Shown in pieces: positions 1 through 14,600 of a stretch of DNA of 64,000 nt. Source of the stretch: Mansonella perstans (taxonomy: Eukaryota > Nematoda > Chromadorea > Rhabditida > Onchocercidae). The notes beneath the pieces are model-generated. The model had not been told where the DNA came from and did not search any database. It saw nothing but the letters and a program-made list of their open reading frames with translations. The position numbers were made by a program, and so were the translations under genes. Position 1 is the first letter of the stretch; each line of letters begins with the position of its first letter. The stretch is taken from assembly GCA_037074765.1 (NCBI GenBank), contig JBAMDO010000061.1, positions 1 through 64,000 of the forward strand. The letters run 5' to 3'.

Positions 1-370
1 ATTCTAGTTCTCTTGTTTTAGGTACTCATAAGGGAGAGTGTTTTTAATAATTTATTTCGATTTTTTTTTTGGTATTTTCTCACTTAACTCATTTAATTAT
101 TTGATTTGCATAGCTTTCTTTATATTTTTGTTTGGTTAACATGAAGAACAAGAAGTATCACTTTGATTAAAATCCAATTTTGATATGATGATACTTCCTG
201 TCCTAACAATAGTTATTATATACTAGATAATTTGTACAAAATGTTGAAATTTCGTACTCTTTGTGATCATTGATGCTTCATTTGCACTTACATTTTTGCT
301 CGTAATCTTTATGTCCAGGAATAATTAACATTTACACAACCCTAACTCTTATTGTTCTTGATATTTTAAA
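1..370. other. upstream flank, no gene seen
   Basis: AT-rich sequence before rpl-24. I see no open frame with coding character and no clear TATA box. It presumably holds the rpl-24 promoter or the tail of a gene outside the window. Confidence 0.4.
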
Positions 371-377
371 TTTTCAG
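371..377 (+). promoter_or_regulatory. probable spliced-leader acceptor of rpl-24
   Basis: TTTTCAG lies 13 bases before the rpl-24 start codon with no upstream exon in sight. In nematodes such an acceptor directly before a ribosomal-protein start is typical of SL1 trans-splicing. This is inference from position and sequence only. Confidence 0.55.
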
Positions 378-390
378 GGAAAGTTGAAAA

Positions 391-1892
391 ATGAAGTTAG
401 AAACTTGTGTATATTCTGGTTATAAGATTTATCCAGGTCATGGGAAAAGAATGGTTCGTGCTGATGGAAAGGTTAGTAGTTTATTTGATTCTAATAGATT
501 GCTAAATATCCAACTAGTGATACTTCCGTTGCCGGTTTTTTTTTTTCTTTTTTACTGATGCTTTTTACCAGTTTCTTATATTAGTTGTACATTGTGTTGA
601 TCATTATCCTAAAAAAACAGGTGAAAAAAAATTTTGCATTATCTACAGTAAGCTTCATAGTAATGTATTGCCATCTTTTGGTGAGGTTCTTTTGGTTTAA
701 ATATTTTCTATCAGCTATACTGCAAAATCATGATATTCGCTTGTTTTTTCTGTTATGAGAAATCTTAACAATGTCCCGTCTATTCTGCATCCATTGTCAT
801 CCTTTAATTCTTCTTGAAATGAAATTTGGTGTTATATCTATTATTGATTTCTTAATGTGAATGTTATTTCAAAGTAATTATTTTCTCATACAGGTGCAAA
901 TATTTTTGAACAAAAAATGCCAACGATCATACAGATTGAAGCGAAATCCTCGTGACATACCTTGGACGGTGTTATACCGCCGTAAGCACAAAAAGGTTGC
1001 TTCCTTTTGATGATTAGAACAATGAAGAATTAGTAATATAAAATGAAGCAATAGATGATTAGCTGAATTGTTTTGGATTAAATTTTGTTTTTACAATGTA
1101 AATACCGGGGATTACTCAAAAGTTGGATTAGATGCTTTTTTTTTTTTGAAGATTGAAATCTCAACGTATGTAAAACACTATCAGAGTCGTAAAAGGTTCT
1201 GTTGATTCCGATTTCGGTTTATATTTTTGCTGTATCAGGGTTTTTCTTTGATGACTGCATAATCATTTCTTTTCCTGTGTTGTACCGTCCAGTACGTGCT
1301 ACTTTAGATTCGCTTAATTTACTTGTAATATTGGTGTAAGGTCAAGATTTTGTTGTATTTTACTAAGCATGTTGCTTGAAGGGTGTTCATGGTGAAGAAA
1401 ATGCACAAAAGAAGCGGACACGGCGCGTCATACAAATTGCATCTCGAGCAGTTGGTAATGTTTCATTGGAAGCTATACTTGCAAAACGGAATCAGAAACC
1501 GGAATTTCGACGTGCACAACGTGAACAGGCAATAAAAGCTGCGAAAGAAAGTGCACGGGCATTGAAGAACGAGAAGAAAGCAGTAAATAAGGTATTAAAG
1601 GTATGATTTGCAGATGTCTGCATTCTTGAACGCAGTTTTTAAATGTTTTGATCATTAATAGTGGAAATATCTATTCATTAATTAACTTTTATGCTTTAAA
1701 ATAATAGTCGAACTCAAATTCTTAAGTTCATGTAAAAATTATTTCACTGTTGAGATCTCTAAAATGTTCCATTTCGAAACAAAGGTAGATTTGTACACCT
1801 AACATGTTTAGGAGAAGAAGGCTGCTGCACCGAAAATGAAGATACCAAAACCGACGAAAGCACAGCAGCCACGAGTTGGTGGCAAACGCTGA
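391..1892 (+). CDS. rpl-24: 60S ribosomal protein L24 (eL24)
   Basis: Four exons join in phase: 391-471, 894-995, 1382-1600 and 1812-1892, giving 160 residues (family usually about 155-163). The protein opens [20 protein letters not shown], the conserved L24e fold start, although the usual second zinc-binding cysteine region is diverged as in other eukaryotic eL24 proteins. It continues through [34 protein letters not shown] and ends PRVGGKR, a typical eL24 C-terminus. It is a structural protein of the large cytosolic ribosomal subunit, at the subunit interface. Introns are bounded by GT..AG with TTTAG/TACAG-type acceptors. Exon 3 has a second in-frame donor at 1591, nine bases earlier, so a three-residue-shorter form is possible. 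The start is the first ATG after a probable trans-splice acceptor. Confidence 0.96.
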
Positions 1893-3170
1893 TGTATTCC
1901 TTTGATTGGTTTTTGTTATTTGTCGCATAAAATTTATTTCTTATAAAGTTTATTTTTCTATACGTTGTTGGCAGTATCAGGCAGGATTTTAGCAGCAGTA
2001 TGAACCGTCGTTGTGATTTAGCTCTATTAGGTTATTCTGCAAATTCATGAAAATCAAATTCAACATATATACGGTGTAGCTCTCAGAATTATGGTTGAGG
2101 TAAATGGCTTGACGTGCTTTCAAAATTTAGAAGAGGGTGAAGTTGAATTTAAGATCACATTAAGCTTGTGTTTGTCACGAAAGTTGAGTTTTATCGAAGT
2201 CTTCGTTCTATTGTTGGTTAGTAGTAACGAATATTATTGTGCGAAAGGTTACCTGGTTCGAATTTATTATTCTTTGACGCAGCAAAGAGTATTGATGAAT
2301 AATATAGGTAGAATTAATAATTGGGTTGGCTTGTGTATTCGTATTGAAATAATCTGAGGAGGATTCGAAGGCGCTACTCTTAGAGGGAAAATGAGATCAA
2401 ACTCATTCTAAATGATTGACTCTTCTTTAATGTAGTAGGAGTGTTGTGCAGTATTCCTGCAATAATATATGTTTTGCTTCTGAATAAATTGGAAGGTCGC
2501 AACGTGCAAGCTTCGTTGATTACAATGATTTATATGAGAATATAAGCTTAGATATTATATTGAATAATCTTCAAACAAAAAATTCCTTTTTAAAACAGTG
2601 GTTTATATTTCTCTTCATATAATGAAAGAAAAAATACGTTATTGGAAAAACGAAGGGAGAAAAATATCTTTTAAGTTGTTTGGTGGCACTCATCCATTGA
2701 TTAGAAGCGCCATTTAATTAAATGGCCTTGTTGTGCTGATAAGATTCTCCAAAGTAATAAAAGTCGAATTTAGTACACAGTATAATTCCAAAAACTGTGA
2801 TAGAATCAAGCGGTTTGAAATAGTGTAAGACCAAAAAAATGAATTTAAATTCACATAACAATATCATCGCTATGTTTCCTCCGATTCCTGGGAAGAAATC
2901 GGGTCAATTTATGTTTCTTCTATTTAATGGTCCATTCTAGATTTCTGGTAATGGAAATCGGACCAAATTCCAATTTTAAATAACACATTATCCGGTTATT
3001 AACTTTAATCGGTTAAAGTTTCGAAATGAATTTAATCTGTAGCATGCGTACTTCCAGCGACTGAACTGTGTTTAGAAAATATTGAATAAACATTGAAATT
3101 TAGGCCAACTATAAAACGAAGATATTTGCCTATTCCATGCCATTCTTATGTTGGTTGTTTTGCTGCTTAG
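1893..3170. other. intergenic spacer, no gene supported
   Basis: AT-rich spacer between rpl-24 and the MSP-domain gene. An 88-codon open frame at 2091-2357 has no recognisable domain, no splice context and biased hydrophobic composition, so I do not call it. The 3' end holds TTTTGCTGCTTAG directly before the next ATG, a possible trans-splice acceptor. Confidence 0.5.
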
Positions 3171-4472
3171 ATGTCAGTCGGAATGCAGGATAACAGTTCC
3201 AGGCCAAAAATTACCGATATGCCAATTACACTGGAACCGTCATTTCCTACTTTCACGCCACGTCCGATGGAAGAAAATATGAACAAACAAACAGCAAATT
3301 TAATCCTTGTCAATACATCACCTCATAAACTCATTTTTAAAATTGTTCCTAATTCCACTGAAATCATCTATTCGATTCGGCCTGAAATTGATTATTTAGC
3401 ACCAAATGGTTGCCGTCTTATTGCTATCTCTATAAGTGACACGCCGCAACCAAAAAGGGTTCCTTTTGTTTGTCTCAAGTACTTTTGAACTAATGTGAAT
3501 TTCTTCCATTTTACTTTCGAACAATCAATCAGTATTGCCATCTTTAAGAGTACAAATTATGCAATAACATTTAATTTGATCAAGAAAATGATCATATTGC
3601 AATTATATAATTAAAGTTATTTATGAATATAAAAAAACTTGAAATTTTATTATTTAAAATTGTCATCCGATCAGGAACATGATTTCACGTACAAAGTATT
3701 AGCATTAAATCCCACTGAAAGTTTCGGAATATCAGCCATGCAATATTGGAAGCAGAATCAACTAGAGAATGATGGTTAGTTTGCCATAAAGTATATCACT
3801 TTTGATTTACTATATTTATATTTTTTCACAAAAAAATTCTTCGGAAACATTTTCGGAGTATTTAAATGAAATTTTTTTGGTTACCCGTCGTTGATCAAAT
3901 TTTCATCGAAATTTTTTTCTGAGTTTTTCAATAAATCTGCAGGTCGTATACTTCAAGAAGCACAGTTTGTGTGTTTGGAACCAGAAACGGAATTACAGCC
4001 TGATTCCTCGCATCATGGTGTATCATACAGACGTGCTAATAATAGTCCAATAGAAACATCTTTATCTAGTGAATCTGAATATGCCGAACAATTTCGGCGG
4101 CATACGGCTCATCTCAATCACTCTAAAATTTCAAATTATTTACAGCCAAATACAGTGATATATCACAGGTTAGTAATGTTTTATCTAACTAATCGATATT
4201 GTTAACTTTCATCCTGATTCCTTTTCTGAGCTAATTCGTATATAATGTAATGAAATGATTGATTAAATGTCAATTTCAGGAAACGAAAAACGCTGAAAAA
4301 TAATGTTCCCGAGGCATTAACAGATTCCAAAACCCAGTGTTCTTGTCGCTGTACAAATAATCATTATTTTTGGCAAGAGGCTGCTACATTACGTAGTTTC
4401 ATTTACGGATTTGTATTTGCATTCGTTTGTTCGGCTGCATTAGCTTTTCGGAAAACACCGATAAATGGATAA
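3171..4472 (+). CDS. MSP-domain, tail-anchored VAP-like protein
   Basis: Four exons join in phase: 3171-3458, 3675-3774, 3943-4168 and 4280-4472, giving 268 residues. Residues about 20-125 match a major-sperm-protein domain (LEPSFPTFTPRPMEE, TANLILVNTSPHKLIFKIVP, then YKVLALNPTES followed by W). A low-complexity Ser/Asn-rich linker leads to a hydrophobic segment near the C-terminus (SFIYGFVFAFVCSAALAF) and a short polar tail. MSP domain plus C-terminal membrane anchor is the layout of VAP/MOSPD proteins, which tether the ER to other organelles; the partners here are unknown. The ATG follows directly on an AG acceptor at 3169-3170, so trans-splicing at the start codon is possible. Exons 2-4 are duplicated almost perfectly at 19739-20536. 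This left copy is the only one with exon 1, so it is the likely functional gene. Confidence 0.8.
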
Positions 4473-6130
4473 AACTCTTGATTTAAATGAAAAGATGTGA
4501 TAACAAGATGTGGCAATAATAATATGATTGCACTTACATTTTAGAGTATTCTGATTTAACCAATGTAATATTTCACATTTCTTTCACATTGGAAGAAATA
4601 CCTCAAAATGAAATTTGAATTACAAATTAACTGTCATTCTAAAATTAACTTTCGCTAGCCTTTTTATGCTTTAAAAATTCAGTGAAAATCAAACAAATTA
4701 CCAGGGAAGTTAAGACAACTACTTTAACATTAGAAATTAATACAGCTCAATTTGTGAAATTTCTTATAAACAGTTGAAATTAATTCTTAATTTCTAATAT
4801 ATCTAATAATATAAATTGTTCAAAAATGTCCATGTGGGAAAGTTGACAATTTAATATGCAAATTCGAATAAAATTTACGGTTTAATTAGCAAAAGTATTC
4901 TCATACGTGCTTGAAAATAAAAGTAACTATTATTGTATTGCTGAAAAGAACTCAATGAAAGATTTCCAGGACTCAAAATATTTGTTGTGACAAGTTCATT
5001 TCTATCCATGCAATAATTCCCGTTCTTGAAACCGATTAATGTTTTGGTTTTTTTTAATTCTTTCTAGAATTAAAATTTTTTCTTGTATTTAATTGAAATT
5101 GTTTTCGATCATTTCGGCATAAAATGCTCAATCTGTCTAATTCCATAAAAATATTTCTATCAAATCAGTTCTTCATTTCAAGATCTTCCAACTAATAAAA
5201 GCCTATATTCTCGTATCAGATTACTGTAACCAATAGAGCTTCTGTATACTGTGACCTCCTTCCAATTTATAAAAACGGAAAATATATAATGGTAAACAGC
5301 GGAATCAGTAGCTTAGCTTGAGTTTAAACTTGACTTCTTCTATGTTTAAATTATTTATTTTTTCACAGCTGAAAATAGAATCATTGAATCATGCTTGAAC
5401 TCATGTTTCGGTTCCATTTCTGATAGTGAATTTCTTTGTACTGAAAGTTAAATTCTATTGATGCTATTAAAAATTAAGCGATCAACTGATTTCATTGGGA
5501 ATTTAGTATTTTTCTTTTAAATAGGATTGAACAAACACATTAGTAGAATGAGAGAAAAAACATGAAATTTACTTATCTTGGATGTAACAAAGCCAATTGT
5601 TAAAATTTTAAATTTGAATGTAACTAAATTATTAGTCTTAATTCATCATTTCATTCAGCCATAGTATACACTTAATTTAGTGCTAATAAGGGAATGTTAC
5701 GTGTACGTGAATATGATCAATGTGAATTGCTTGACAGAAGAATGTACGGGAATTTAAGCACATTGCAGATCCTTTTTTTTACGTGAAGTAGGCCGGTTGA
5801 TATTTCGCGGTCACTTTCATTCTGTCCATCAAAATGTTCACTGATAAGAGAAACAATAGCTTGCTATTTGGTTGGATTGTTTCATTAAAGAGTGTACTGT
5901 AATGGGAGTTAATTATCGCTGAACTGTATTCCCGGACTAAATGAGTCTAGTTAATTAATCTATCTTACTGTAAGCTTTGCGTTCATACGGTATCAGGTCT
6001 ATACTGTAAGCTATGCATTTATACGATATTAGATCTATTTTTTTTAACTAAATATTATTTTGTTTTTTAATATTGCTTATGGTTGGATAATTTATATTCG
6101 ATTTTGAAAGAGAAATTTGAATTTTATTAG
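4473..6130. other. spacer between MSP gene and hmp-1 stub
   Basis: AT-rich intergenic DNA inside the left duplication copy. I see no coding exon. It corresponds to 20537-22193 in the right copy, which is the natural upstream region of hmp-1, so any hmp-1 promoter elements are present twice in the window. Confidence 0.5.
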
Positions 6131-6168
6131 AAAAGAGGAAATCGAGCAGTTTGAAAGCACGATGGTTT
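6131..6168 (+). pseudogene. orphan 5' end of hmp-1 (leader plus ATGGTTT)
   Basis: The same acceptor (TTTTATTAG), 31-base leader and start codon as hmp-1 are present, but homology stops after ATGGTTT and unrelated sequence follows. This is the left-copy stub created by the duplication breakpoint. The acceptor may still be usable, but nothing downstream resembles alpha-catenin. Confidence 0.85.
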
Positions 6169-6955
6169 GGGAGTGGTTGTGAATCATTACCTAACTTTCA
6201 TCCAATCTCTATTAAACAAAAATGTGCATTGCTTAAATGTTGAAAACATCCTTCGTTTTAAAGAATTTCTTCTGATCTGATAATTAATCTTGTCAGAACG
6301 CCATGAATAACTGAGAACTGACGGATCGGCGTAAAGTACCTGTTGTTCGATAATTATGCTTACGGAAATGATAATTATTACTGAAGGCTTTATGAAATCT
6401 GGAATATTACAATTTAGTGACCACTCTATAAAAAGCTTTCTCATCCATTTTTGAGGTATTCATTAAACTCATTTAATTAATAATGCCTGTTTTTCATTTC
6501 AAAAAAATGAGACCAAACTTTTTTTTGGTCCGATTTGTCTCGGTTCATTCTTTGAATTAACCCGAACATTACATGCTGTTCGATTTTTCCGTAAATTCAG
6601 TAACCTGATCATCTTCCTACTCATATTTTTTATTTTATAACATGATAAGTTTTATCTGCAAACTTTTATCACAAGTGCTGTTTTCTGCCGTCAAATAAAA
6701 ATTAATATGAGATTTCACTACCAAGCACAAGCATTATCACAAAAATAACATTTTTCTGCTACTAGAAAAAAGTCAGTTATAATTAATGCAATCATATGCA
6801 ATATTTGAATAATATTATCAAATTGTTGAATTTACTATTTCTTCTACCTCAATCAAATTTCGATATTTTGATTTTATATTAAACACAACTCAAGTAACGA
6901 CAATTTTTATCAATTATATGAAAAGAAAAAAATGAATATTCAAATTGTTGCTTTT
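6169..6955. other. start of the inserted 13.3-kb block, no gene seen
   Basis: AT-rich sequence 3' of the cathepsin-like gene. An 85-codon open frame on the - strand (6187-6444) shows no domain and is not called. Position 6169 is the exact junction where similarity to the right duplication copy ends. Confidence 0.45.
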
Positions 6956-10006
<3,051 letters not shown>

Positions 10007-11116
10007 TGGTGATGCAAACTGGTGATAACATTTCATTTTGCGATATGGTAAACTGAAAATGTTATCTAAAATTTTCACCTTATAATGATTTTTGACTGGA
10101 AAACAATTTCTATTTTTGATATTGTAGTCAACAACAGATGATCTACCAAAAATTTCTTATCACTTAATTTACGATCTGTGTTTACCATTTCTTACAAAAC
10201 AACAATTTTGGTTGCAGCAATACATGATCAGAAATCATCGTCAAATTTTCAACTTTCAGCAAAAATGAATGAAATGAAACCTGATTCGATTCCTTTTTCT
10301 CTTACTAACAATGCTAGCATTGGATTTAATTTGAAAAAAGTGAAAATAAAATATAAAATAAGCTTACATTCTCCAGAATTTTGAGATAGAATTTCTGTTT
10401 GAAAAATCAAATTCGTTAGTTCAAATCCCTGTGCCTCACAGAACTTGATTTTGCTTTAAGAAAAGTTTTGCATGTCATTAATCATTTAGATCGTTTCGCT
10501 TTCTGTCGTTGCATCAGATGATCAGAAAGCTTCAACTGATATGTTAATACTTATAGATAAAAATATTATTAGTTCTTCATCACACAAATTTCTTTCATTA
10601 ATCATTTACCTTTTTCATGTTTTTCTAAATTTTTTCTGGATAAAAATATTTTTCATTTTACAACCCAAAATAGCAACACGAACATTTAAAATTTGTTCTA
10701 ATCTTTGAATTAATTTTTAGAGAAATTTCCACCATTGCAAAACTTCATAATTGAAGCAAATATTTTTATATTTATTAATCAAAAACTACAGTATCACACA
10801 AATTTGATTTTTACAACAATAAACACACCACTGATATAGAAATTGAGCAAAGTTATGAAATAAGTATATCGAAAATAATTTCAAAATCAAATATTAACAA
10901 ATGAAATTATTTTAATTACAAGTCTGATATAAACCCAATACTGAATGATGATTTTTTTTTTGTGTGTTTTTGGAAGGAAAAATAATTTCAGACTTTATAG
11001 CTGAACAGCATAATGAATTGTAAATCGTATTTCATCTTATTTTGAGGCATAAATTAAACTTAAGAAATGCTTAAATTGCAAATACAATGTGACGCAAAAA
11101 AATAAAAAAATACAAT
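10007..11116. other. 5' flank of the cathepsin-like gene, no gene seen
   Basis: AT-rich sequence between the cathepsin-like start codon and the BEL insertion site. It should contain the promoter of the - strand gene, so the BEL element sits about 1.1 kb upstream of that start. A 68-codon open frame at 10178-10384 has no support. Confidence 0.5.
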
Positions 11117-11121
11117 CTTAC
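11117..11121 (+). repeat. 5-bp target-site duplication, left
   Basis: CTTAC immediately precedes the left LTR. The same five bases follow the right LTR at 19337-19341, as expected for one integration event. Confidence 0.88.
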
Positions 11122-11662
11122 TGTCGCGAAACTTGCGAAAAATTAAAATAAATTTTATACAAATTAAAAGGAATGGTTTCCATGATTCATTAGTTATCTC
11201 ATTTACATTTTTAAGAGTTATTTCCTACCAAATTCAAATGTGTTTTTTCTTTCTTTTTTACCCAGATGTTCATGTTCTTTTCTTTTTCCCCAGGTGTTCG
11301 TGTTCCGTTTATACAGTAAATTCTTTTCCTGTCAATCACTCCAAATATTCATTCAAATTCTCATCCTGAATTTCTCATTAGCATACTTATATGTTAATCA
11401 GGTCTAAAGTTTCCTTTGTAAACCACTCCTTCTTCTAGACTATATAAACTGTACTTAATTTCCAATCTTCATGCAAAAGCATTCCAAGACGTTCTAAGGA
11501 CTCCTGTCTTCACAACGAGAATCGCTTTACTCGCTTTATCTGCTACTCATCTTATTTACTACATCTGAAATAAAGGGTTCTATTACCCAATTCAACTGTT
11601 CTTACACTACAAAGAACACATTCCATTCGTACACGGTTGCGCTACAGCATTTTTTCCCGACA
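11122..11662 (+). repeat. left LTR (541 bp)
   Basis: Begins TGTCGCGAAAC and ends TTTTTCCCGACA, so the termini form a TGTCG/CGACA inverted pair. It contains TATATAAA at 11441-11448 and AATAAA at 11569-11574, plausible promoter and polyadenylation signals that define U3-R-U5 running rightwards into the element. Confidence 0.92.
11441..11448 (+). promoter_or_regulatory. TATA box of the left LTR
   Basis: TATATAAA about 220 bases before the LTR end. The mirror-image copy in the right LTR points leftwards, into the element on the other strand. Confidence 0.5.
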
Positions 11663-11665
11663 ATT

Positions 11666-11683
11666 TGGTGCCACGAGCCGGGA
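11666..11683 (+). other. primer-binding site
   Basis: TGGTGCCACGAGCCGGGA starts three bases after the left LTR. The TGG start and the position are those of a minus-strand primer-binding site, and ATTTGGTGCC is a familiar BEL-type beginning. I do not assign the tRNA. Confidence 0.75.
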
Positions 11684-11692
11684 ACGGACGGA

Positions 11693-14600
11693 ATGTCCTC
11701 ATCAGTCGCACAATCAGCGCAACCAGCAATCGGCAGGATTGCCGAACTTCTGGAGGAGATTAATGAACTCGATCTAACACAGCCAGATCGGAACCTCTCC
11801 CCAGAAGAACAGAATAAACAATACGAAACGAAAAAACGTATTGTTCGAAACAAGGCGAAGCAACTAGAGATGTACGCCAATAACTTGGAGGTGATCAACG
11901 ATAAGTGGCTAACTCTCATACAGCAAACGACAATAGCGACGAAAAGGAAGGAAGAAGAAGAGAAGTATGAGAGGATGGTCACGGACAAACAGGGAATCTT
12001 GCATATGATTAATAAGAGCAAGGAAGCGATCATTATCCTTGACTCTTATTATAACGACTTCGAATTAGCAATCAAAAAGGAGGAGTCGTCATCCACGCGA
12101 GAGAGGGAAATGGCCAATCCCTCACCTGTTTACCATTCAACGGTAAACCTACCAAAATTACCGCTGCCAACCTTCAGTGGCGACATCAAGTTATGGAGGG
12201 AATTCTGGAATAACTTCGATGCAGCTATTCACCTCCAGGACATATCGAACATTCAAAAGCTCACCTACCTAAGATCATGTTTAAGGGGTGAGGCACTGGA
12301 AGCTATAAGAGGGTTCGACATAGCTCCAGAAAACTACGAAGTAGTAAGGCAGGTGTTAACCGACAAATATGGTAACCCTGCAATCATTAAAAAATCATTA
12401 TACCTTGAATTCCAGTCCATTCAACGCAACGACAAGGATTGGAAAGCAAGGGTCGAAGTCATGGAAAATATTCTTCGACAACTAGAAGCAATGGGGGACA
12501 TATTGGAGCATCCCATCATTGAATCGACGATCGAAAGCAAGCTACCACCATGGATCCTGGATAAAGTCTACCAGGCGAAGAAGGAAACAACATCATGGTC
12601 GGTAAGTTGCTTACGAAAATTCCTAATGGAAATAATCCTTAGAAGCGAGGACGTAAGCAGAAACCAAAACCCTCAACAAGGACCAAGCCCAAAAGGATTG
12701 GTTCAAAAACCTCATCAACAACCGATCTCAAAAAGAGCGGTTCACTTTCAAAGGGAGAGAGAAACCTCTGCCCTAACTATCACAAAACAACCAAACGAGG
12801 TAAAACCTCCTCAGGCTGGTAAGAAATCAAAAGGCAACAAGGAGAAAAGACCTTGTACCTTTTGTAATAAAAACCATTGGGACAATGAATGCCCAAACTA
12901 CGCGACGGCGAAACAACGATACGATCGCCTGAAGGACCTCAAGGCATGTATCAACTGCTTCAGTAAGGAGCACGCAACAAGCGAGTGCAATCGAAGGAAA
13001 CGAACATGTTTCCATTGCAATGGCGATCACAGGACGGCATTGTGCCACAAAACTTATTGCTCGACCAAAAATGGAGCAAGCAAACAAGAATCAAACTCAA
13101 CAATCGTCATCAACTCACTGAACCAGCCAGTTAATCATCAAGGTAAGAGGGTTTTGTTAATATGTAAGGAAATCGAGGCAGTCAACCCCAGCAAACCGGA
13201 GAATCATGAAGAAGCCATGGTACTCTTCGATCCGGGGTCACAATCTTCTTTTATCACGAAGAAGTTAGTTAGCCGTTTGCACTTATCGGAAAATGCAAAG
13301 GAAGACGTAAAACTTTTTTCCTTTGGCAATCAATTACCCAAGGTTTACCAAACTAATAAGGTAAACGTGGGAATAAGAAGTCCGGAATCTAAAATTATAA
13401 ATATTAATGCCTATGCATTAGATTACCTCACGGACAGACTGCAAATTATTACTCCAACATCCTACGACATGAGCTCCATCACACGACAAAAACAGTTGGA
13501 CGAGTCGGATGGATATTGGAGACGACCAGACATTATCATCGGTCTGGACTACTTTTTTGATTTCCTGCTACCGAACAAAGCCCACAGCATGTTATCAGGT
13601 TTTCACCTACTTCATACCAAAGTAGGACCAATAATAACAGGCTGTGGATACATCAACATGACGTGCAAACCTGACAGTGTCGACTCCGTTAATGTGACCA
13701 CTGTCACCAAACAAGACATCGATCAGTTTTGGAAGTTGGAAGTAATCGGAATCCAAGAACAACCAACTGATCAAGACGACGAGAAAGCATTGGAGCAATT
13801 CAAAAATTGCATCACAATGAAAAATAAACGGTACCAAGTATGCTGGCCATGGAAAGATATAAAGGCTAGCTTGCAAGACAACTACGGTCTTTGTTATGGA
13901 CGGCTCAAAACGCTCGTCAAACGTCTTCAAGCAAATCAATCCCTGCTTGAACGTTACGACAGAACAATCAAGGAACAACTCTTATCAAATGTAATCGAAA
14001 CAGTAACGGCAAATATGGATCAAGAAGGCATCATCCATTACTTGCCTCACCACGAAGTACTCACGCCGGCAAAGACAACAACAAACTTACGAATTGTTTA
14101 CGATGCATCCGCACACGTCAAGGGAGAAAAGAGCCTCAACAACATGCTATACCGCGGCCCTATCACATTACCTGAATTAGCGGGTGTTTTACTCCGCTTC
14201 AGGGTAATGAAGAATGTGATAGCCGCCGATATAGAAAAGGCCTTTCTACAAGTGGAATTACACCCATCCGAAAGAAACTGTACACGTTTCTTATGGATAA
14301 AAGATATCCAAGGAGGCACCACACCGGAAAATCTAATATGCTATCGGTTTCAGAGAGTTCCATTCGGCATCATAGCGTCCCCGTTTCTACTTTCAGCCAC
14401 GCTTAATCATCATTTGGAGAACTACGGGAGCAAAACCGCTTTAGAAATCAAGAAAAATCTGTATGTCGATAATATTTTATTATCAGCAAGCGGAACCGAG
14501 GAAGCACTCCAAATCTACAAGGAAACGAAGGACATCTTCAAGAATGCCTCAATGAACATACGAGAATTCTTCTCAAACGACAAAAAATTCAATGAACTCA

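Larger units (their letters stand above)
3454..6168 (+). repeat. 2.7-kb direct duplication, left copy
   Basis: This segment is repeated at 19518-22231 in the same orientation. It begins five bases before intron 1 of the MSP gene, at a shared AAA, and ends seven bases into hmp-1 (ATGGTTT). By eye I find five substitutions (positions 4838, 5168, 5258, 5366, 6012 in this copy) and one T-run length change near 6040, about 0.2% divergence. All lie outside the exons. Such identity means a recent duplication or two unmerged haplotypes. Confidence 0.93.

Noticed and set aside
2091..2357. 88-codon open frame downstream of rpl-24
   Set aside because: No domain, no splice context and hydrophobic AT-driven composition. 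It more likely lies in the spacer or 3' untranslated region.
11602..12033. 143-codon open frame on the - strand over the element's left LTR and gag start
   Set aside because: Antisense shadow of gag; its similarity to the end of the polyprotein only reflects the inverted LTR.
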